From contig JACKAL010000008.1 of assembly GCA_020635085.1 (NCBI GenBank), positions 1-64,000 on the forward strand: DNA of 64,000 bases. The letters run 5' to 3'. The notes under the pieces were generated by a model, which saw nothing but the letters and a program-made list of their open reading frames with translations, ran no database searches and was not told where the DNA came from. Source of the stretch: Pseudobdellovibrionaceae bacterium (GTDB taxonomy: Bacteria > Bdellovibrionota > Bdellovibrionia > Bdellovibrionales > JAGQZY01). Positions 37,662-48,825 of this stretch are shown here, piece after piece. The position numbers were made by a program, and so were the translations under genes. Numbering within the stretch: position 1 is the stretch's first letter; every line of letters begins with the position of its first letter.

Positions 37662-37873
37662 TAGGGATTTCCACTTGGCGCCCCTCCAGGTGGGGGTTGC
37701 CAAGCATTGCGCGGAAAATTGAATGCCTGACCTGTAGAAAGTTGGCTTTCTACTCGTGCCCCTAAGCGAGGCGCCGAGTTTTCAAAAACTTTCAAAGGCC
37801 CTTTTTCTCCCATGAAGGCACCCATGAGAACAAAAGCAAACAATGCGAGCAAAAGTATGTACTCGACAGTCAT
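37661..37873 (-). CDS. small Flp-like pilin protein
   Basis: A 70-residue protein starting MTVEYILLLALFAFVLMGAF. It resembles the hydrophobic part of Flp pilin ('EYILLL') without a visible leader, followed by a Pro/Gly-rich tail. It may be a minor pilin that starts at the mature N-terminus, or its leader may have been lost. Lies between flp and cpaA. Confidence 0.55.
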   Translation of the reverse strand: MTVEYILLLALFAFVLMGAFMGEKGPLKVFENSAPRLGARVESQLSTGQAFNFPRNAWQPPPGGAPSGNP

Positions 37874-37891
37874 AGATAAAAGATTCCTTTA

Positions 37892-38071
37892 TTATTCTGG
37901 AGTTACACTCTGTATAGACTGACCTAGTTGATCAACCTTGCCTTGGATAATCGATCTGATTTGGTTTTTGAACATCATGGCGATACCCACAACGATCACC
38001 AACATAAGAATATACTCTGTTGCACCTTGAGCAGATTCATCTTTCCAAAGTGTTTGTAAAAACTTTTTCAT
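37892..38071 (-). CDS. flp: Flp-type major pilin
   Basis: A 59-residue pilin. Leader MKKFLQTLWKDESAQG is followed by the conserved ATEYILMLVIVVGIAMMF; cleavage after Gly by TadV leaves ATEY. ATG 38071 is chosen since AGGAGG precedes it at correct spacing. It is the first gene of the Tad operon. Confidence 0.9.
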   Translation of the reverse strand: MKKFLQTLWKDESAQGATEYILMLVIVVGIAMMFKNQIRSIIQGKVDQLGQSIQSVTPE

Positions 38072-38127
38072 TTGACCTCCTACAGTCGTATTTTTAACAC
38101 CCATTAAGCGAGGCGTGCCTCAATTGT

Positions 38128-38155
38128 TTATCGGCGGTTTCGATTTAAGACATTA
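38128..38155 (-). promoter_or_regulatory. FliA (sigma28)-like promoter upstream of flp
   Basis: On the reverse strand TAAT (38155-38152), a 16-base spacer, and GCCGATAA (38135-38128), identical to the FliA -10 consensus. It ends 57 bases before the flp start. The -35 differs from TAAA at one base and the spacer is one longer than usual. Confidence 0.45.
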
Positions 38156-38329
38156 ATATTTTTACAGCGAATAAAATGAGAAACTGGTGATAAATGAGTG
38201 CTTTACGGGAATGCAGTCTCGCACGGAGACTCTACTAGAGTTGGTGATGCTATGGATTCTAAACAGACATGTTGATAAAGAATTGTCTCAAATCGAAACA
38301 AAGCCGCCACCGGAACTCTTATAAACGTT

Positions 38330-40495
<2,166 letters not shown>

Positions 40496-40595
40496 TTAAA
40501 ATGATCTCTAGACATCTACTTTTACCATCTGATAAATTGTTTTGCACAATGGCCGGAGATAGAAAGATTTTCTGGCCCCTTTAAAGGAAATATTC

Positions 40596-40877
40596 ATGCT
40601 TAAAAAAGAAGATGTGCTGAAGGTTGGGCGGTTAGCTCGCCTCAAGCTCAGTGAAGAGGAAGCCAATGAATACCACCAACAGTTTATTAAAATCTTAGAT
40701 TATTTTAACACATTAGAGAAAGTCCCTACGGATCATATCGAACCGTTGGTAACAGCGACGCCAATGGAGTTATTCTTGCGCGAAGATGTGGTCACACAAA
40801 CCAATACGGTAGAAGACATTATTGCAAATGCTCCAGATGTGGCTGGGAATCTATACAAAGTGCCGCCCGTGGTATGA
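40596..40877 (+). CDS. gatC: aspartyl/glutamyl-tRNA amidotransferase subunit C
   Basis: A 93-residue GatC, which stabilises GatA in the GatCAB complex that converts Glu-tRNA(Gln) or Asp-tRNA(Asn). LARLKLSEEEANEY, ILDYFNTLEKVPTDHIEPLV and LREDVV are the family's recurring segments. The AAAGGAAA leader lies 8 bases before ATG. gatA follows within 8 bases. Confidence 0.93.
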   Translation: MLKKEDVLKVGRLARLKLSEEEANEYHQQFIKILDYFNTLEKVPTDHIEPLVTATPMELFLREDVVTQTNTVEDIIANAPDVAGNLYKVPPVV

Positions 40878-40884
40878 GGTCATT

Positions 40885-42357
40885 GTGGAATTATATCAGT
40901 TAACTGTTAAAGAATTATCCGCAGGAATAAAACAAAAGAAATTTTCTGCTGTAGAAGTCAGTCGTGCTTTTTTAAAACGTATTGAGCAGCACGACAAACA
41001 AATAAATGCCTTTATTTCTTTAAATCCAGATTGCGAAATGGCAGCAAAGCGCGTGGATGAGCAAATAGCACGCGGCGAAGACCCGGGCTTTTTAGCGGGT
41101 GTACCCATTGCCGTAAAAGACCTCTTTTGCACCAAGAATTTAAGAACAACAGCTGCATCTAAAATGCTCGAAAACTTTATTCCTCCCTATACAGCCACTT
41201 GTGTCGCGCGCATGCAGACCAGTGGTGCGGTGATTTTAGGAAAAACGAACATGGATGAGTTCGCTATGGGCTCTTCCAATGAAAACTCCTATTTCGGAGG
41301 GTGCCGAAATCCATGGAATCTAGAATATGTGGCCGGTGGATCTAGTGGTGGTTCTGCTGCCGCAGTAGCGGGCCTTTTTGCACCTGTGGCTATGGGCTCT
41401 GATACGGGAGGATCTATTCGTCAGCCCGCAAGTTTTTGTGGTCTTACAGGGATTAAGCCAACCTACGGCAGGGTCAGTCGCTACGGCATGATCGCGTTTG
41501 CATCGTCTTTGGATCAACCGGGTCCGATGGGAAAAACTGTTGAGGATTGTATCTATGCGCTTGATGGTATGTGTGGACCGGATGATCACGATTCCACGGT
41601 GAGCCGTCGTGCATGGAAGCCCTTGCGTGGTCACATCAAGCGATCCACACAATTTAAAGTAGGGCTTCCTAAGGAATACATGGTTGGCAATGTCGATAGC
41701 GAAGTAATGTCTGCCTTTGTGAAATGCATCGAAGACATGAAAAAAGCCGGAGTGGAGTTTGTCGATGTGAGTTTGCCCCACTCTCCTTACGCTGTTCCTG
41801 TTTATTATATGGTTGCGACCAGTGAAGCTTCGAGTAATCTTTCTCGCTACGATGGTCTGCGCTTTGGTTTTCGTGCCAAGCCCACAGAAAAAGAATGGAG
41901 CAGCCTAGAGGAGCTTTACTGCGAAACACGTGCACAGGGTTTTGGCACCGAAGTAAAACGACGTATTCTTTTGGGAACATTTGCTTTATCGAGCGGTTAC
42001 TATGATGCCTATTATGCAAAGGCGAGTAAGGTGCGCAATCTGATTCGTCAAGATTTTCTGGATGTTTTTCAATCGTGCGATCTGATTATGGCGCCGGTGA
42101 CGACAACGCCTGCGTTTAAGGCGGGAGCTCGTGTTTATGATCCCATGCGCATGTATCTCAACGATATTTTCACAACTGCAGTAAATTTATCTGGGCTTCC
42201 CGGAATGAGCGTGCCAGTGGGAACCACGCAGATAGGACTACCTCTGGGTGTGCAAATTATTGGACCCCATTTTGCCGAAGAGCAGATGTTGTCGTTGGCG
42301 CTCGCCATAGAAGACGTCGCAGGTTTTGTAGGAAGGACTGCCAATGGGTTACAATGA
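40885..42357 (+). CDS. gatA: aspartyl/glutamyl-tRNA amidotransferase subunit A
   Basis: Amidase subunit releasing ammonia from glutamine. The 490-residue product has the Ser-Ser-Lys triad: Lys in PIAVKDLFC, the Ser pair in VAGGSSGGSAAAVA and GSDTGGSIRQPASFCG. Start is GTG 40885 with GAGGT before it; an open frame reaching 40822 overlaps gatC and adds an unrelated N-terminus. Its 3' end overlaps gatB by 14 bases. Confidence 0.95.
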   Translation: MELYQLTVKELSAGIKQKKFSAVEVSRAFLKRIEQHDKQINAFISLNPDCEMAAKRVDEQIARGEDPGFLAGVPIAVKDLFCTKNLRTTAASKMLENFIPPYTATCVARMQTSGAVILGKTNMDEFAMGSSNENSYFGGCRNPWNLEYVAGGSSGGSAAAVAGLFAPVAMGSDTGGSIRQPASFCGLTGIKPTYGRVSRYGMIAFASSLDQPGPMGKTVEDCIYALDGMCGPDDHDSTVSRRAWKPLRGHIKRSTQFKVGLPKEYMVGNVDSEVMSAFVKCIEDMKKAGVEFVDVSLPHSPYAVPVYYMVATSEASSNLSRYDGLRFGFRAKPTEKEWSSLEELYCETRAQGFGTEVKRRILLGTFALSSGYYDAYYAKASKVRNLIRQDFLDVFQSCDLIMAPVTTTPAFKAGARVYDPMRMYLNDIFTTAVNLSGLPGMSVPVGTTQIGLPLGVQIIGPHFAEEQMLSLALAIEDVAGFVGRTANGLQ

Positions 42358-43777
42358 TTACGAAGCCGTTATTGGCCTTGAGATTCACGCCCAGCTTTTT
42401 ACCAAGTCAAAAATATTTTCTGGAGCGTCGACCACATTTGTCGATAATGACAACGGTCAAGTGACCCCTGTGTGTGCCGGGTTTCCAGGAACATTACCGG
42501 TGTTAAATAAGGGTGCGGTGGAGCTTGCGATACGTACAGGACTTGCTTTAAATTGCGAAATTAATAAAACGTCCATTTTTTCGCGCAAACAGTATTTTTA
42601 TCCAGACCTACCTAAAGGGTATCAAATTTCACAGTACGATAAGCCGACATGTTCAGGTGGATATGTGGAATTTTTTGTTGATGGAAACTTATCTCGCGTG
42701 TCTTTAGAGCGAGCGCACATGGAAGAGGATGCCGGAAAATCGACACATTATGGCGATTATACTCTGGTGAACTTAAATCGAGCCGGAGTTCCCCTGTTAG
42801 AAATTGTATCCGCACCTGAAATACGCACGCCTCTACAGGCGGCAGAGTATACACGAGCGGTGCGACAAATTTTACGCTACATCGGTGTTTGCGATGGAAA
42901 TTTAGAAGAAGGAAGTATGCGTGCCGACTGTAACGTGAGTGTGCGCAAAAAAGGAGAGACGAAGTTAGGTACAAAAGTGGAGTTAAAAAATATTAACTCT
43001 TTTAAATTTATCGAAAAAGCCATTGAATATGAAATTTTTCGACAAATAGAGTGCGTGGAATCGGGCGAGCCTATTTATCAAGAAACACGCCTTTATGATA
43101 GTGCTAAGAACAAAACGTTTTCTATGCGTAGTAAGGAAGAGGCACAAGATTATCGTTATTTTCCTGACCCCGATTTATTACCGTTAACCATAGATAAAGA
43201 GTGGATTGATAAAGTAAAGAGCTCTTTGCCAGAATTACCGATGGTGCGATTTCGTCGTTTTCAACAGGAGTATCAACTTTCCGACAATGATTCTCAAGCA
43301 TTGATCCAAGAAAAAAATCTAGCAGATTATTTTGAAGCGACGACTGCTGTTTGTCAGAATCCGAAGGCGTCATCGAATTGGATCATGAGCGAACTGCTGC
43401 GTGAAATGAACGAGAATAAAACTGAGATTGAAAATAGTCCAGTCACCAGTAAAAATTTAGGGGAGATGATTCAGCTCATCGATAAAGGAACGATTTCTGG
43501 GAAAATGGCAAAACAGGTTTTTTCTGAGATGTGGAAAACGGGAAAAGGGGCCGCAACATTAATTCAGTCTATGGGGCTTGAGCAGATTACTGACGAAGGC
43601 GCAATTGCCCAGATTATTAACGACATTATTTTAGCTAACCCAACACAAGTGGAGCAATACCGTTCCGGTAAAGAAAAAGTGTTTGGTTTTTTTGTGGGGC
43701 AAGTGATGAAAGCTTCCAAGGGGCAAGCCAATCCGGATGCAGTAAATAAATTATTAAAGGATAAACTAAAAGGATGA
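42344..43777 (+). CDS. gatB: aspartyl/glutamyl-tRNA amidotransferase subunit B
   Basis: Kinase/transferase subunit of GatCAB, 477 residues. YEAVIGLEIHAQL, FPDLPKGYQISQYD, HMEEDAGKSTH, GVPLLEIVSAPEIRTP and GSMRADCNVSVR are GatB signatures; the C-terminal YqeY/GatB domain runs from about 330. It overlaps gatA at its start and the DUF192 gene by 4 bases at its end, making gatCAB-DUF192 one operon. Confidence 0.95.
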   Translation: MGYNDYEAVIGLEIHAQLFTKSKIFSGASTTFVDNDNGQVTPVCAGFPGTLPVLNKGAVELAIRTGLALNCEINKTSIFSRKQYFYPDLPKGYQISQYDKPTCSGGYVEFFVDGNLSRVSLERAHMEEDAGKSTHYGDYTLVNLNRAGVPLLEIVSAPEIRTPLQAAEYTRAVRQILRYIGVCDGNLEEGSMRADCNVSVRKKGETKLGTKVELKNINSFKFIEKAIEYEIFRQIECVESGEPIYQETRLYDSAKNKTFSMRSKEEAQDYRYFPDPDLLPLTIDKEWIDKVKSSLPELPMVRFRRFQQEYQLSDNDSQALIQEKNLADYFEATTAVCQNPKASSNWIMSELLREMNENKTEIENSPVTSKNLGEMIQLIDKGTISGKMAKQVFSEMWKTGKGAATLIQSMGLEQITDEGAIAQIINDIILANPTQVEQYRSGKEKVFGFFVGQVMKASKGQANPDAVNKLLKDKLKG

Positions 43778-44202
43778 AAATAGTTTTAGCCTGTTTGATC
43801 AGTCTTTGCCATTATAGCTACGCGCTTCCCATCAAGACGCTTTATTTTTCAACGCATAAAACTCTAAAAGTGGAAATTGCACAAAACGACAAAGACCGCG
43901 CACAGGGGCTGATGTTTCGCGAAAAATTGCCCGAAGGACAGGGGATGTTGTTTGTTTTTTCGCAACCGCAACGGATGTCTTTTTGGATGAAAAACACCTT
44001 TATACCGTTAACCATTGGTTTTTTTGATGCAAAGAAAAAATTAATTGAAACAATCGATATGAAGCCAGCCCAGGGTCCAATTAAGGACGAAAATCTTCCG
44101 CACTATGAAAGTTCGCAGCCAGCAGTTTATGCCCTTGAAGTGCCACAAGGCTGGTTTGTAAAAAATCACATCAAGCCAGGCACCACCTTTTCACTTAAAT
44201 AA
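43774..44202 (+). CDS. exported DUF192 protein
   Basis: A 142-residue protein with a signal peptide (about 1-17) and the DUF192 domain: KVEIAQNDKDRAQGLMFREKLPEGQGMLFVF, SFWMKNTFIPLTIGFFD and YALEVPQGWFVKNHIKPG. Family function is unknown. ATG overlaps the gatB stop. Confidence 0.85.
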   Translation: MKIVLACLISLCHYSYALPIKTLYFSTHKTLKVEIAQNDKDRAQGLMFREKLPEGQGMLFVFSQPQRMSFWMKNTFIPLTIGFFDAKKKLIETIDMKPAQGPIKDENLPHYESSQPAVYALEVPQGWFVKNHIKPGTTFSLK

Positions 44203-44354
44203 AATGTGTTCGCACTTGAGGAGGCTGGGCTTTTGTCTCATCGTAGGCAACATGCACTAGACCTTCTTGCACATAATGTTTTCAAACAAATTTTGCTATG
44301 ATTTAATAGAGCAAAGTCAGGAAGACTTAAGTTTACTAACCAGAGGACGGCAAC

Positions 44355-45737
44355 ATGTTCAGAAAATATCTTCTGCTTCTTTTATTTTCCCTAGGATTAT
44401 TTATATTACCTGGATGTAGTTTATTTAGTTCAGATAGCGATCAGGGGGACGAAGCGGTTTCGGAAGAATCAACATCAGATGGCGAAAGTGACGGCGGTGG
44501 CGAAGATGTTGTCGCTGACGAAAGTGAGCCAACGAGCGATCTGGATTCCGGCAGTACGAGTGATAATACCGAAGAGCTGGCATTAAATACCGGTTCTGAC
44601 GAAGAAGAAGTTCTTGATGATTATCCCGATGATGACTATGGCGGCACGACCACATCGACAGATGCCACGAGTATGCCGGATCAACCACTAGAAACAAATT
44701 CCGAAGAGACACTATATGTTGGAGAGGATTCTGCGGGCGGTAAAGAAGCTACAGATACCAGTTCAGATACCCCAATGTACACGGAAGATACAACAAGCAC
44801 TGCTGCAGCTGATGCCACAACGTATGATACCAATGAGTCTGCTGCGGCACCGGCATTTACCCCAGTGAAGAAAATGAAACATACGCCATATATGGCGGGT
44901 GGCGTATTACTTAATCGTCTTTATATCGCACGTTCCGGAGACACAATGTCATCCGTGGCACAAAAAATATATGGAGATTCTGGACGCAAAAAAGATTTAG
45001 TTGCTTGGAACAGCCATTTTGCTGGCAAATCATTAAAAGTTGGCGACAAAGTTTATTACAACTCTCCTCGCAACCCCGCGGATAATAGTCAGATTCTTCT
45101 TTATTACGAAGAGGCTGGAATTCAGCCTTCAATGTATACAGCTCAACAGGGCGATAGCATTCGCAAAGTTTCAAAAAACTTGTTGGGTGATTCACGCAGT
45201 TGGATGGAAGTTTGGGCAACCAATGAAGTGGAGTCCAAGTGGCAAATTCCTGCCGGAACTACATTAAGATACTGGCCGGATGGGGCGGCGGCAGGAGCAG
45301 CTCCTGTTCAGCAGGCAGCAGTAGAAGAACCGCAAGCGGCACCACAGGAAGAGCTGCCCGCACCAACAGAAGATGCGGGTGCCGCGACAAATGTGGCGGG
45401 CACAGCGGGTGATGAGATGGAAGCCCCAACAGAAGATTTTCCTGCTGATGACGGGGGTGGAGAAGATGCGGGTGCCGCTGGACAAGTAGCACAGAATGAA
45501 GAACCACCACCACCACCGCCTACAGAAATGCAGGCACCACCGCCGCCGCCACCGGCTGAACCGATGGCGCCGCCGCAAGAAGTGGCTCAAGACAGTAGTG
45601 GTTTAGCTGGACTTATGAACGGTCAGGACGATTCAACCATGATCGCTGTGCTCGGTGGTTTGTTGTTGGTCGCGGCATTTATTTTACTCATCTTCCTCAA
45701 GCGTGGTCGCAAGAAAGCCTCGTACACATCAACATAA
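44355..45737 (+). CDS. LysM-domain lipoprotein with C-terminal transmembrane segment
   Basis: A 460-residue protein with a lipobox (LPGCSLF, Cys about 21) and a long acidic Ser/Thr/Asp/Glu-rich region (about 25-170). A LysM domain follows (YIARSGDTMSSVAQKIYGDSGRKKDLVAWN, about 193-222, and KVGDKVYY) with a second, weaker copy (YTAQQGDSIRKVSKNLLGDSRSWMEVW). Then a Pro/Ala/Glu-rich tract (about 310-415) and a C-terminal membrane helix (MIAVLGGLLLVAAFILLIFL) with a basic tail. Expected to bind peptidoglycan. The layout recalls FimV/TspA-type polar proteins. Confidence 0.8.
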   Translation: MFRKYLLLLLFSLGLFILPGCSLFSSDSDQGDEAVSEESTSDGESDGGGEDVVADESEPTSDLDSGSTSDNTEELALNTGSDEEEVLDDYPDDDYGGTTTSTDATSMPDQPLETNSEETLYVGEDSAGGKEATDTSSDTPMYTEDTTSTAAADATTYDTNESAAAPAFTPVKKMKHTPYMAGGVLLNRLYIARSGDTMSSVAQKIYGDSGRKKDLVAWNSHFAGKSLKVGDKVYYNSPRNPADNSQILLYYEEAGIQPSMYTAQQGDSIRKVSKNLLGDSRSWMEVWATNEVESKWQIPAGTTLRYWPDGAAAGAAPVQQAAVEEPQAAPQEELPAPTEDAGAATNVAGTAGDEMEAPTEDFPADDGGGEDAGAAGQVAQNEEPPPPPPTEMQAPPPPPPAEPMAPPQEVAQDSSGLAGLMNGQDDSTMIAVLGGLLLVAAFILLIFLKRGRKKASYTST

Positions 45738-45773
45738 AGTACGACCAAGAGAGTTCACAGAAAAACAAAATAA

Positions 45774-45813
45774 AACAGGCACATACGAATAATCTATGTG
45801 CCTGTTGTTTTTG
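45774..45813. terminator. bidirectional rho-independent terminator
   Basis: A perfect 12-bp stem AACAGGCACATA / TATGTGCCTGTT with a 9-base loop has TTGTTTTT on one side and an A-rich tract on the other. It can end both the LysM gene and the convergent PilZ gene. Confidence 0.85.
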
Positions 45814-45833
45814 GGGCGTGCACACGCCAACAG

Positions 45834-46202
45834 TTAGTTTTTAATTTGACTAAAAATAGAATCAAGAACGGCGCGTTTAGAGTCTCGATAGGTGCGCACG
45901 AAGTACATAAGATCATCGATGATTTGTACATCCTGGTTGTTTTCTGGATTAAATGAAACACCAGAGCCATTTGAGTTTTGCCAAACAATGCAGGCTTGTA
46001 AAACGCGCTCACGGCCACTGACCTTAAAATGAAGATTAATTTTATCATTTACTAGAAGATCTTCTGGACCATGTTCCAGGAACGCTCCGGTTAAACTGAT
46101 ATTTAAAAGACCGCCCTTGTTTGCATCACGAGCGTAGGATTTACGAAACTCTATTGGTAAACAAAGGGGCACGCGTGGTGCGGGCTTTGTTGTTTCCGTC
46201 AT
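45834..46202 (-). CDS. PilZ-domain protein
   Basis: A 122-residue single-domain protein. RVPLCLPIEFRKSY (about 10-23) and GLLNISLTGAFLE (about 31-43) correspond to the PilZ RxxxR and (D/N)xSxxG elements, although the first is spread as R.......R. C-di-GMP binding is therefore uncertain. PilZ proteins are numerous in Bdellovibrio-type genomes. Confidence 0.75.
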   Translation of the reverse strand: MTETTKPAPRVPLCLPIEFRKSYARDANKGGLLNISLTGAFLEHGPEDLLVNDKINLHFKVSGRERVLQACIVWQNSNGSGVSFNPENNQDVQIIDDLMYFVRTYRDSKRAVLDSIFSQIKN

Positions 46203-46540
46203 TCAAAACCTCCGTCATTGTCGTCGTCTTTAGAACATTAGTGTTCACTCAGATCTGCGGACCTGGGTGTTAAGCACTGGTAACTTTATCGGGGAAGTTA
46301 TTTACAAAAATTACGGCTCTCGTAGAACTTCTACACAATCTGGACTTGGCTGATACGAAGAACGTCTCAGAACAAGCCAAATGCGGTTAAATGCCAAAAA
46401 GATCGTCAAAAAAGCCCGTTTTGCCCATTGACAGTTAAAAGCGATTTAAGTTACATCTAAAACCAAACGAAACAATTTTAGTATCAAATCCCTACAATTC
46501 CATACAATCCTATCTAATTAAATTCCATAATGGAGAAAAA
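46203..46540 (+). promoter_or_regulatory. rho upstream region with sigma70-like promoter at 46428-46456
   Basis: TTGACA (46428-46433), a 17-base spacer and TTACAT (46451-46456) lie about 85 bases before rho, leaving an A-rich, C-containing leader where Rho could act on its own mRNA. The rest of this 338-base gap shows no gene or known riboswitch. Confidence 0.45.
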
Positions 46541-48148
46541 ATGTCAGACGAGAAGCCATCAGAAGTAAATGACCCAAAGAAAAAAGAAATTGCTGTAAAA
46601 CCAGCACCGGTTAATGCCATGGAGGATATGGACTCCTTAGAAGACTTAGAAGACCATTCCTTTAGCGAAGAGCAAGAAAAAGCAGTAAACAATAAACAGC
46701 GTCGCGATAAGAACTTCCCTCGTCGCAATAACAATAATAAATTTAAAGATCGCCACAACCATAATAATAAAAATAGTTGGAAAAATAAAGATCGTGATCG
46801 CCGCGATGACAACATGGACTCACATGCACCGGCAGTAGCCGGCCCAGAGGAGAAGATAGATCTTTCTGATATTAGTCTTACAGAAGAAGAGAAAGCCGCT
46901 CTAAGCTCGAAAGGGCTTAAAACCAAGCACATCGAAGATATTTTAAAATTAGCGGCTAAATTAAAAATCGAAAACGCCGCCGGTATGCGCCGCCAAGAGT
47001 TGGTGTTTGAGTGTTTAAAGAGAGCTGCCCAACTCGTAGATGTTTACGGTGATGGTGTTTTAGAAATCTTACCAGATGGTTACGGCTTTTTGCGTTCACC
47101 GGATTACAATTACCTACCAGGTCCCGATGATATTTACGTGAGTCCTTCACAAATTCGTCGTTTTGGTCTGCGTACGGGGGATACGGTCAGTGGAACAGTT
47201 CGTCCTCCTAAAGAGGGCGAAAAATATTTTGCACTTTTAAAAGTGGAAGAGCTCAACCATGAGCCGCCAGAGAAATCAAAAGACAAAATTCTCTTTGATA
47301 ACTTAACCCCACTTTATCCCAATAAGCGTTTAAAACTCGAGCACAACCCAGGAGAATTCACGACACGCGTGGTGGATCTGATGGCTCCGCTGGGCATGGG
47401 TCAACGCGCGCTTATCGTTGCACCTCCGCGCACTGGAAAAACAGTTTTATTACAAAATATTGCCAATGCTATTTCGGTGAATCATCCAACATGTAAATTG
47501 ATTGTTTTACTCATTGATGAACGTCCTGAGGAAGTAACTGATATGTCACGCAATGTGCGTGGCGAAGTGGTCAGCTCTACCTTTGATGAACCACCTACAC
47601 GTCACGTACAAGTGGCAGAGATGGTTTTGGAAAAAGCAAAACGTCTTGTGGAACATAAACACGATGTGGTGATTCTTTTGGATTCCATCACACGCTTAGC
47701 GCGCGCTTACAATACGGTCGTGCCACCGTCTGGAAAAATTCTCTCTGGTGGTGTGGATTCCAATGCACTTCATAAACCAAAACGTTTTTTCGGTGCCGCT
47801 CGCAACATCGAAGAGGGCGGCAGCTTAACCATTATTGCCACAGCCCTTATCGATACAGGTTCACGTATGGATGAGGTGATTTTCGAAGAGTTTAAAGGAA
47901 CGGGTAACTCAGAGATTCATTTGGATCGTAAACTTATGGAAAAACGTATTTTCCCATGTATGGACATCAACAAGTCGGGAACGCGTAAAGAGGACTTACT
48001 TGTAGAAAAGAACGATCTCAATCGCCTATGGATTTTACGTAAAGTTCTCGCCCCAATGAATGTGGTGGATAGTATGGAATTCCTTCTCGACAAGATGAAG
48101 GACTCTAAAACAAACACCAGCTTCCTTTCCGGGATGGGTGCAGGGTAG
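46541..48148 (+). CDS. rho: transcription termination factor Rho, with extended low-complexity N-terminus
   Basis: Hexameric RNA helicase. The 535-residue product has the standard core: [23 protein letters not shown] (RNA-binding cold-shock domain, about 182-204), [13 protein letters not shown] (Walker A), [13 protein letters not shown] (Walker B) and [12 protein letters not shown]. About 100 residues at the N-terminus are extra: an acidic part, then an Asn/Lys/Arg/His tract rich in NNN and RDRR (about 55-90). Such insertions occur in Rho of several phyla and can add RNA binding or drive condensates. Confidence 0.95.
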   Translation: MSDEKPSEVNDPKKKEIAVKPAPVNAMEDMDSLEDLEDHSFSEEQEKAVNNKQRRDKNFPRRNNNNKFKDRHNHNNKNSWKNKDRDRRDDNMDSHAPAVAGPEEKIDLSDISLTEEEKAALSSKGLKTKHIEDILKLAAKLKIENAAGMRRQELVFECLKRAAQLVDVYGDGVLEILPDGYGFLRSPDYNYLPGPDDIYVSPSQIRRFGLRTGDTVSGTVRPPKEGEKYFALLKVEELNHEPPEKSKDKILFDNLTPLYPNKRLKLEHNPGEFTTRVVDLMAPLGMGQRALIVAPPRTGKTVLLQNIANAISVNHPTCKLIVLLIDERPEEVTDMSRNVRGEVVSSTFDEPPTRHVQVAEMVLEKAKRLVEHKHDVVILLDSITRLARAYNTVVPPSGKILSGGVDSNALHKPKRFFGAARNIEEGGSLTIIATALIDTGSRMDEVIFEEFKGTGNSEIHLDRKLMEKRIFPCMDINKSGTRKEDLLVEKNDLNRLWILRKVLAPMNVVDSMEFLLDKMKDSKTNTSFLSGMGAG

Positions 48149-48450
48149 TTCCCTTGCTCCCAAAGAGCTGTGGAAAATAGGCCCCCACAAGCAGCTCCAC
48201 GAACTTTTTTAACCACAAAACAGCGATTATTGCTTAATTTAAGAGCTTAATATAAACGCCGCATTGGTAATCAACACTATATGTAGTGGTTGTATCAAGG
48301 CCGAAGGTCTAGATTTAGCGTTGAGATGTGGATAACTTTGTGGAATAGGCTGCATTTTGTGCATATCTTCTATTTTTCCACAAATTAGGCCTCGACGGCC
48401 GCTGCCAATTATGGTATCACGATACCTTACCTTTTATGGAGTAACGCGTT
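48149..48450 (+). other. rho-rpmE intergenic region
   Basis: 302 bases without an open frame of note. A partial hairpin GAGCTG / CAGCTC (about 48167-48198) followed by a T-rich stretch after 10 bases could be a weak rho terminator. The remainder must hold the rpmE promoter, not clearly recognised. Confidence 0.3.
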
Positions 48451-48666
48451 ATGAAAGCAGATATTCATCCTAAATATAATACAGAAGCAAAAGTTACCTG
48501 CGTATGCGGCAACACTTTCACCACCGGATCTATTCTTAAAGAGATCAACGTGGATATTTGCAGCTCTTGCCATCCATTCTTCTCTGGACAACAAAAAGTT
48601 TTAGATACTGAAGGCCGTGTAGAGAAGTTTAAAAAGAAATACGCCAATTTTTATAAAAAATCTTAG
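48451..48666 (+). CDS. rpmE: 50S ribosomal protein L31 (zinc-binding type)
   Basis: A 71-residue L31. [23 protein letters not shown] and [25 protein letters not shown] identify it. The Cys pairs CVC and CSSC make it the zinc-containing (C+) type. The order rpmE-prfA-prmC-murA is common in Gram-negative genomes. Confidence 0.95.
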   Translation: MKADIHPKYNTEAKVTCVCGNTFTTGSILKEINVDICSSCHPFFSGQQKVLDTEGRVEKFKKKYANFYKKS

Positions 48667-48825
48667 CTCTTAGAACTTGTCCTCATTTTGTCTGGACGTA
48701 GAGATCAAATCAAAACAAGAAGCAGACAAGGCACAAGGAGTGGCTAGCGACTGTCGATATGTCTTTACGACTCCTATGAAAGGTCTGCGCGATAACAAGC
48801 TCATCTCGCTTTCACAGGAGTTGAT

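Noticed and set aside
45259..45590. His/Pro/Cys-rich reverse frames
   Set aside because: They are the antisense of the Pro/Ala/Glu-rich linker of the LysM protein.
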